Part shown: in pieces, positions 56,574 to 64,000 of the stretch | Layout: every line of letters starts with the position of its first letter | Position numbering within the stretch: position 1 is the stretch's first letter | NCBI RefSeq assembly: GCF_002775205.1 | Contig: NC_036464.1 | Coordinates: forward strand, 29,432,508 to 29,496,507 | Length of the DNA: 64,000 nucleotides | Direction of reading: 5' to 3' | Source of the DNA: Xiphophorus maculatus | Taxonomy: Eukaryota; Chordata; Actinopteri; Cyprinodontiformes; Poeciliidae | Notes under the pieces: generated by a model | The model's input: the letters and a program-made list of their open reading frames with translations, nothing else | What the model was told of the DNA's origin: nothing | Database searches by the model: none | Program-made: the position numbers and the translations under genes

Positions 56574-56905
56574 GTTGCAGTACTCTTTCTGTAACTGCAA
56601 CCAGAGCTAAGAACAGTTCTGCTGCATGTAAGGTTAAAGACAAGTATTGTGAAGTCCTGCAACCTTCCGTCTGTGATTAACGTCCCCCAAGAAACTAAGC
56701 TACTCCGATGTTATGTTCCACTTTTCGCTAAGCCTAGCGTTCCTACTTCACGTTCTTTCAGCCTCAAAATTAGAATTTTACACTTTATATCTGGAGGTCA
56801 GTTTTTGTATTTTACTACAAACATGCACTGCAAATATACTTTACAGTACATGTACTATCCTTGCTTTTACCATGACATTCATATTCAAATATGTTTTTCT
56901 TTAAT
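56574..56905 (-). promoter_or_regulatory. mtx2: mtx2 5' UTR and promoter region
   Basis: Immediately upstream of the mtx2 start codon on the minus strand. No TATA box or CpG-rich island stands out; the transcription start cannot be fixed. Confidence 0.4.
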
Positions 56906-57519
56906 ATCCCTAGCGAAAAAAATACTTTAGTATATTTCAAATATACTTACATTTGTGTAAGTACATTTTAAGTATGCTAAGTATTAAGTGTACTACCTAT
57001 AAATATATACAAAGTATATTAAAAGTATGCTTGTACCAATTTTGACATTATAGCTTTAAGCACACTTAAATGTGCTTAAAGTGTGCTTTTTTGATTTAAT
57101 TTGAGCATAAATCAAAAAACTTTATGCTCAAATTTTTTTAGCATAAAATTCAATTTTATGCTCAAAATTGAATTTTTTAAAATTCACTTAAAATTCACTT
57201 AACGACTACTTTGAATGATTAATTTTAGTATGTTTTAAATTACATTCGAATGTATACTTTAGACTAATAAAGTATGTGTGGAAGTCAGCAGAAAAAGACA
57301 AAAAAGTAATTTGAGTGTTGATTTATTCTCAATGTCTTCCAACCAAAACCAAATTGAGGTGGCTGAGCCAACTCAATTCAATTCAACTCAATTGGGTCCC
57401 GTGGTAACACATGAGTTGGCTGCAAACAGTCCACCAAAATACTCTCCTGATTACCCCCCAACCCCACCAAAAACTCCTTAGGTCCCCTCTAAAACATGGA
57501 ATGGACCATCGTAAGGAGG

Positions 57520-58352
57520 CTAACGTGATGAATGGTGTGAGTCATGGCGGATAAATACATACTTGGCAGACATTAGGTCCTTTGGCACAAACACATGTGG
57601 AAGGCAGTGATGTGCTGCCAATGGGGCAAAAGATCTAGAATCCCCATTTAGAACTGTTCTACTCCCCTGGGAATCAACCGAACCCAGTGGACCAGGAAGA
57701 AATTCCCCTGGAACTCTCAAAGTCTGGCCCAGGACCAACTGCTGAAGAAAACCACAAGTCCTCTTTTGGAGCTGAATACAGGCACAACAAAACCCAAGGC
57801 AGGCGATATATCCAGCTATTATCCACCAATGAGGCTCGCAATGCAGCCTTCATTGTGCAGTGGAACCTCTCACAAAGACCATTGGGCCTGCGGATGGTAG
57901 GCAGTAGTAAGGTGGAGTTAAACCCCAAGGCTCTCTGCCACTGGAGCTCACTCTGAAGTGAACTGGTGACCTCTGTCTGAGGTCAAGTCCAATGGCACAC
58001 CAAACCGAGACACCCTGGAGGAGATAAATCCCCGAGCCACATCAACCGAAGTGGTTGATGACAGCGGAACTGCCTCCGGCCACAGAGTAGTCAGGAGATA
58101 GGTTAAACCTCTGGAAGGTGGGAGCGGCCCCACTAAGTCCACATGCACATGTTCAAACTTCCGTTGCGGAACAGGAAAGTGATCCAGTGGAGCTTTAGTG
58201 TGCCATTGCACCTTGGCACGTTGGCAAGCCAAACAGGAAGCCGCCCATGTCAGTACATCTTTATGGAGTCCCGGGCACACAAACTTTGGCCCTACCAGTT
58301 TAATGGAAGCTTTAATGCCTGGGTGTAAAAGGGAATAAACATTTACACCCAA
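57520..58352 (-). pseudogene. Ty3/gypsy integrase remnant
   Basis: The frame at 57948-58352 has LHPGIKASIKLV, then CLACQRAK of the zinc-binding end, FEHVHVDLVGPLPPSRG with the first catalytic aspartate, and LTSDRGHQFTSE with the second. A frameshifted second part (57674-57928) continues GLCERFHCTMKAALRA with the glutamate region. RT and LTRs are not attached. Confidence 0.85.
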
Positions 58353-58719
58353 CTTTCACTACCAACTAGTAGGGACCAAAGGCCGAGGTTTGCCAGTTGA
58401 GACATCACAAAGAAGGGTTGCGCCACACTCATGACCTGATTGAGTGATTTCACCTGACAGTGCTTGGTAATAATTTTCTTCCACAACAATCCTCACTGTT
58501 CTTAGGAAGGAGAAATGTCAGTTTGTCTGCAGTAATACTGTGACATTGTATTAAAACAATACTCTGTCCCTGGTGAAATATTCTTCACATTTCTTCTAAA
58601 CTGTACCTATTGTTTTATTGTGCTAATTTTCATGAGCATGGTATCTGTAAACTTTGAATGTATTGACAATTTGTACAGTTCTGTGATAGTATATTGGCAA
58701 TGTACTCTTGAAAAATGTG

Positions 58720-59119
58720 GGTAACAGTTTATTTGACAGGGTGTGCATAAGACTGACATGAGACTGTCATAAACATGACATAACACCTTTCACGAACATG
58801 AAGGTCTCTGTTGTCATGAAGTGTTATTCAGTAAATTATGACACTTTTAATGAGAAGTTGCTTTAAAAAGTTGGATTAGTAGTCCATTAAAAGAGCCAAG
58901 TTTGCATTATTTTGTAAATAATGACACAGTAATGCAAAGTTGGCACTTTTAATGGACTTTTAATCCATCTTTTAAGGCAACTTTGCATTAAAAGTGTCAT
59001 TATTTACCGAATGACACTTCATTGACAACAGAGTCCTTAATGTTCATGAAAGGTGTTATATCATGTTTATGACAGTGTCATGTCAGTCTTATATACACCC
59101 CATCAAATAAAGTGTTACC
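58720..59119. mobile_element. 400-bp palindromic MITE
   Basis: Long inverted repeats: GGTAACAGTTTATTTGACAG at the left and about 80 bases that pair with the right end (roughly 90 percent by eye), with further inner inverted segments (TTTTAATG.../...CATTAAAA). The whole single strand could fold back. Class not assigned; the target duplication is not clear. Confidence 0.85.
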
Positions 59120-59469
59120 AAAATGGTAATATATTGAATACACAATGTAATTTGTTTCACCTGTAGAGTGTGCTGTAATTTATCCTTCTGTGTTCTGGTA
59201 ACCTGATGTGTTTGCAGTACTGTAGTGTGTATGTGTATGCATGTAATGTACAAAGTGGCAAAGCAGAATAATAAGACATTAAGTAACTAAAAAGCGTACT
59301 TCATTAGCAATTATAATAAACCAAAAGTGTAATTGTAGCATACTGTAATAACACTACAAATATATTAAATATGTAATGCCAATATACTGAAAAATACATT
59401 CTAAATATATTTAAATGTAATTCAATCACAAGAATAGTACATTCAAAATATACTAATCAAGCACGTTTA

Positions 59470-60070
59470 TATTATATGTCTACATTGCCACTCAGTGGTG
59501 GATGTTGTGTGTCTTGTCTCTATGCTGCTGTAACTGCAATTCAATCTGGAGAGACTCAGACGGAGATAAGAAGACAATTAGAAGAGCTTATTGACAAACA
59601 GAATTTAAAGTCTTTGGCGCTCGGGCCCCGGCTGGGGATAACGGTTATCGCAGCGTTAGCGATAGGCTTCAGATGAGCATTTCCGATTCTGTTAGGAACG
59701 TCATCCCCCAGGGCCCGGCACTGGTGGTGGAGGTTGAAGAAGGGTGCGGGCCTCAGGACCGGGCGAATGGAGGAGAAAGGGTGGTGGTGGGTGGGGCTCG
59801 GCTGGAGAGCGAAGGACACCATGAATGAAGGTCCTTATCAGCTGGGACTCGGTCGATGATTGGACGTGACGTGGCTTGGTCCGGCGTTGATAGGTCGACG
59901 ATTGTGGGCAGGTCGCTTCAATTAACGGGTCCCGGTGGGGATAAAAAAGTCTTCCAGTTTGAATTTGCGCCTAGGCTTCATAATAATTTCCCTGCTGGAA
60001 TGAATAAAGTAATTCTATTCTATTCTATTCTATTCTATTCTATTCTATTCTATTCTATTCTATTCTATTA
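59470..60070 (+). repeat. LINE 3' end with ATTCT pentamer tail
   Basis: Ends with CCCTGCTGGAATGAATAAAG followed by about 13 units of ATTCT (60002-60068). The same 3' end terminates the deleted LINE copies at 901 and 35897 on the other strand. The upstream part is GC-rich and without an intact frame. Confidence 0.7.
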
Positions 60071-60346
60071 CATAAAAGCAATATACTTAAAGTATGCTAA
60101 GTGTAACTTAAGTTGTTCCAAAAAAAGTTTGTGAAAGTACACCTAGTAAAATTTAAATTGTGCTTTAATACAATTTAAATACTCTTAATATACACTAAGC
60201 ACAAAATTAGTTGTTCCAAAATGTCACACTTTAAGTTAACTAATCCTAAGCGAACTTGAAGTATACCCATTATTAGTTGGACTTAAAGCATGCTTAAGTA
60301 TACTAAAATTTAACATACTTTGTATATTTATTTTTCACACCAGGGA

Positions 60347-61088
60347 TCTTCTTAAATACTATATATTTGTTTAAATTCCCATTTTTATGATGTTTTCATT
60401 ATTATCCTTTGTATAAGGGAAATGCTTTGTGATTTTTGTTGTCTTTGAAAGGTGCTGCCAAGAAATGGCTCACTTTTAGTACCCCCAAATTAGTCACAAT
60501 ATTTTTTCGAGGACAACAAAGTTGGTGTTTTGGAGTAGCCATCACACACAGAGAATGTGTTTGCTGAATTGAAAAAGTGTGTAGGGAAAGCCTGACTTAG
60601 TTACATTGGTTCTGACATGACAAATGGAGAAAAATTACAGCAAACTATTGTGGAAACCTTATGGAAGAAGACCCAAAACATTTGACCCATGTCTGGCAGT
60701 TTAAAATTCAATTCCACCAAAGCTTTTGAAAACATTCTCTTTTCCATTTTCTTAGATTTAGCATAGAAAAATTGTAGAAAACTGTAATAGAACAAGAAAA
60801 GTTAAATCTTATTCAATGTCAGAAAGTTAAAAAAGAGAGTTGTGTGTCTTGGAATGAAAATATTTGGTTTCAACTCTGAAAGCTGTGTTGGACTCTGGTG
60901 GCTTTGCTTTTGATCCTGTGGTACAGTTTGCCTGAGGCAGCAGTTCAGACAGTTCATCAACAGGGTGTATGAGGACAGCGCCTCCCTCAGAGGAGCAGAC
61001 ACACTGCACTGAGCCTTCTCTGCTCATCTCTTCTTCTCTTTATGAGATTCATTAATGAACTCTATAAGCAGTTGACTTATGACAGTTG
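60347..61088. other. Intergenic sequence, nothing recognised
   Basis: AT-rich, short frames only. Confidence 0.5.
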
Positions 61089-61150
61089 GCTGCACTGGGA
61101 ACCGATTGTCCCAGTGCAGCTTGTCCCAGGCTTGTGTGAAGCCTGGGACA
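61089..61150. repeat. Two adjacent perfect 12-bp hairpins
   Basis: GCTGCACTGGGA-N8-complement (61089-61120), then TGTCCCAGGCTT-N5-complement (61122-61150). The two stems are one base apart and share the CCCAG/CTGGG core. Confidence 0.85.
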
Positions 61151-61380
61151 GAGGCATCACATAAATGCATACCATACTTTCAGACTTTTATTTCGTAAGA
61201 AAAAAATACTCCAGCAATTTCACAACGGTGGACTGTTTTGGTTCTGTTGTATCATGCAAACTCTACCCAAAATAAATTGAATTTCAGGGCCATAGCGCTA
61301 CAAACATGAACTATACTGCAGAAACACAAACTTTTAACAAGTATTTTTGTCTAGTTTCTAGTGAAAATATCTCGGTACAG

Positions 61381-62373
61381 CAGTGACGTGCGGTGAGGTT
61401 CATAGCTGGTGAGGCACTGACTTAATCATATTAAGATGTACAAATATAGACCCCCTGCATGTTATTGTTTACATAAGGAAATTTCGCGCATGTGGACAAC
61501 GCTGGAGGGCAAAAAGACTATTTCCGTTCACTCAATCAAACTTGGACATGTAGATATTATTCATTTCGTGCTGTGCTCCACAGCGAAGGGAAAACCGTTA
61601 AAGTACAACTCAAAACCACGTCTTTTGTCGCTCTCGGTATCAGCGCAGCTACGCGCAGACTCGTTGCCATAGCAACTGACAACAACGCCACAATAAAAAA
61701 CACTCAAATATTTCCCACGCAAAAAGCAGAACATTCAGTCTGTTGCAGTAGTATTGTTTTAGTATTATTTTGCGATTATTAATTAATTGCTGTGGTAAGA
61801 GGAGAAAACTATAAATATATCGCTGCACTTGACCTTGTTGTATGGCTAGCTGCATGGCTAGCTCGCTTACAGTATCTTACTCTGCAGTTGTGGAGTCACA
61901 ATGTCTGGGATCATGAGCGCCCCCTGCCATGAGGCAGGAGAACTGCCTGCCTCACCTCGTTTCTGATCGCTCTTCAGCACATGAAACACGTTACGCACAC
62001 AATTGGTGACAAAAAAAAAAAACACTGTACATTATATACATAAGCTAAATTATGGAAAATCAGCTCATACATTAAATGTTTTTTAGCCATTTTATTGGCG
62101 ACGTACAGACAGGAGGAACATGCTCTCAGAATGGCAGCCAGTGCAGTTAGCGAGAGGTTGCGCAATCCCAGGTGAGGCTCAGCTCGCTGCTGCCTCACCA
62201 GCTTCGCTTCCGAGCGTTTGAATGGGAAAATGCAGAAATTCAGCGATTTTGAAGAAAAAATAATCTGAACTTTTTTAAATTAAATGAAAAATAGGTATAG
62301 TACAAACCACAGGGTGAAAATAGCAATATAAATGATTTTATCATTATTATTTTCCCCTGACCGCACGTCACTG
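61381..62373. mobile_element. hAT-type non-autonomous transposon, 993 bp
   Basis: Ends CAGTGACGTGCGGT and ACCGCACGTCACTG, with a perfect 8-bp target duplication CGGTACAG (61373-61380 and 62374-62381). No transposase domain was recognised in the interior frames. Confidence 0.92.
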
Positions 62374-62399
62374 CGGTACAGTTGAAACAGACTGACAAT

Positions 62400-63000
62400 A
62401 CTTAGTAATATTTTTGTGTTTCTACAGTGTAGTTCAAGGCTTGACGTACTATCTGCGCAGAGGACCCAACGTAACCACACGGGGGCGATGCTGTCCCATA
62501 ACAGAGTCCTTTGAATCTGTCCGGGGCGGACCCCGCCTCTCCAGCGGCCCATGGAGATGGTCACCAGCCTCTCTTAACCCTGCATGAAAGGGTGTGTGGA
62601 TGCATATGCGTTTTGGTGCGGTTGTGGGCGGCATTAAGTTTCTGTCAGTCTCTTCTTGCCTGTCCTGCACTTTTCAGCTACTGCACCGGAAAGTGCCAAT
62701 TATTGTTTCTGAGCTCTCAGTCCTCGAATCCCATTCATCGACACTCCATCAGAGGACCATACGGATATGGGTAGACCTTTCTTTCCAGACAGACCATCGG
62801 TTTCCCACCTGGGTGAATCACACAAGCAGCCTGAACTAAAATAATCATGGCGAGGCCCTTTAAGAGGTGGAACATTAACGAATGGAATCGAAATAGAAAT
62901 GTTTCTGATTATGGAACAATATTGGCTCACCTCTGCTGGATCATAGTTCTGTTCTAACAAAGATCGTTTATCCGACAGAGCATCTCTCCTTTGTTAAATA
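62400..63000. other. Mixed-composition non-coding segment, possible conserved element
   Basis: A segment of more balanced base composition than its AT-rich neighbours, with no frame that looks coding and no repeat family that I recognise. It lies on the side of mtx2 where the HoxD cluster is expected. Could equally be an old transposon. Confidence 0.3.
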
Positions 63001-64000
63001 ATGTATTTACCTTATATGGACACCAATTTTACAGCTTGAATGCATTCATTCAAATCCTTTAGACTAATTGGATGAGGGATTGACGGATTCTAATTTTGAC
63101 AGATAAAATAATGAAAAAACATGATACACAGAAGATGCACACTTTTATTTTTGTCATTTGTTATTATCAAAACATTTTCACGTATAAAATGTCCAGAAGA
63201 GGACTTTTCGTTTTTGTTTTATGTTTTTTTTTAAAGGACGTACATAAAAGGAAATAAGAACAAAAATTGGCTTAAAGAATAAAATGCGTTTCTAAATAAT
63301 AATTAAAATAAGTACTGGCTTACATGGGCTTAAATAGCACATTGAAGTGGAATGAAAAAGAAGTGTTTTTTTCTTGAAGGGGAAAATTAATTTAATTTGA
63401 ATGAATAAAACATTTCAGGAAGTTTGTGAAACCATGTAACCCTGAGAGAATCAGCTGAATTTACACAATTTAGCTGCTCGAACAAATAAAGTCGTGCCTA
63501 TAAATGCCTGATCCATTTTATGTTCTTTTTTTTCAATTCAAATTGAAAACAAAATAATACTAATATGGCTACTGTCCTACAAAAATGCTAAAACAATATT
63601 TATGCAACTATTCTACTGGTCAGCCATTGAACAATTTGGTCTTGTTTTTAAGCGCCGGCTCGCGGACCATTTTGGTAGCGTGCACACTCATAAATTATTT
63701 TAACTTTATAGGTAGCTATTAAAAACCCTGTATTATATACTTATTTACCCTGTAAAAATAAAAACCCTGTTTCTCCAAAAGAACCAACATTAACATTTGT
63801 GGCACCGTGCTTATAGTGCCGATCGGGTATTAAGGTGGGGGATAATTCGTGTTTGTATCAAAGGAGCGACAGACAGTTAAGGTCACCATAATACATTCAT
63901 CGATTACTCATATATGAGGCCGGACCTTGATACAACATCCTTCAGAATACAAACAATAATAATAAAATAACATCACAACGCTTTAAAGCAGTTCAAATAT
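63001..64000. other. AT-rich intergenic sequence, no gene recognised
   Basis: No homeobox, microRNA or other feature recognised up to the window edge. Confidence 0.5.

Larger units (their letters stand above)
56906..60346. mobile_element. Nested transposon region upstream of mtx2
   Basis: Similar AT-rich sequence full of AGTATACTT/AAGTATGCTTAAG motifs appears at both ends (56906-57270 and 60064-60346). Outer ends TCCCT...GAAAAA and its rough complement suggest one large degenerate inverted-repeat transposon, split by a gypsy fragment, a 400-bp MITE and a LINE tail. Boundaries are approximate. Confidence 0.45.

Noticed and set aside
63001..64000. Hox gene or mir-10 near the right edge
   Set aside because: A TACCCTGTA-like string occurs near 63746 but does not continue as mir-10, and no homeodomain frame is present.

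Overview
This window is vertebrate DNA, almost certainly from a teleost fish. It holds one intron-rich host gene, a high density of fish-type transposable elements (Tc1/mariner, hAT, L2-, R4- and RTE-type LINEs, Ty3/gypsy-like solo LTRs, retrovirus-like elements) and AT-rich intergenic sequence. There are no bacterial operons or CRISPR arrays, and I saw no tRNA or rRNA genes. Species cannot be named from this sequence alone.

The only confident host gene is mtx2 (metaxin-2), minus strand, ten coding exons between 56573 and 45792. The exons join in frame with consensus or near-consensus splice sites into a 260-codon protein. In vertebrates mtx2 lies beside the HoxD cluster, downstream of its 3' end, so the right edge of the window (upstream of mtx2) probably faces the hoxd genes, although no homeobox is visible here. 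Its introns carry an L2-type LINE and a hAT-like element, and its upstream flank is a nest of DNA-transposon, gypsy and LINE remnants.

The left 25 kb is dominated by a retrovirus-like provirus on the minus strand (2130-25626). It has two 364-bp LTRs that look identical, a 4-bp target duplication (CAAC), a polypurine tract, and a primer-binding site matching the 3' end of initiator-methionine tRNA. Gag, protease, RT, RNase H and integrase are recognisable but broken by frameshifts and stops. Env is reduced to a transmembrane tail joined to the end of integrase. A 14.4-kb tandem array (9909-24314) sits in its 5' leader, between two of three near-identical leader hairpins. The array consists of five higher-order units of 2.6-3.2 kb built from roughly 276-bp monomers. 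Many monomers repeat a CRE / GC-box / ETS-like site cluster, and some carry an embedded 81-bp hairpin element.

From 25.6 to 45 kb there is intergenic DNA with solo LTRs (27.5, 33.2 and perhaps 42.5 kb), a decayed second retrovirus-like element (29.6-33.1 kb), a hAT MITE with a perfect 8-bp target duplication (35.0 kb), a LINE-derived deletion copy (35.9 kb, partner at 0.9 kb), fragments of R4/Rex6-like and RTE-like LINEs flanking a Tc1-type MITE (40.7-42.4 kb), and a Tc1 transposon with a deleted transposase core (43.6 kb). mtx2 follows (45.4-56.6 kb). The last 7 kb hold nested transposons, a 993-bp hAT element with perfect target duplication, and a mixed-composition stretch near 62.4-63.0 kb with no recognised gene.
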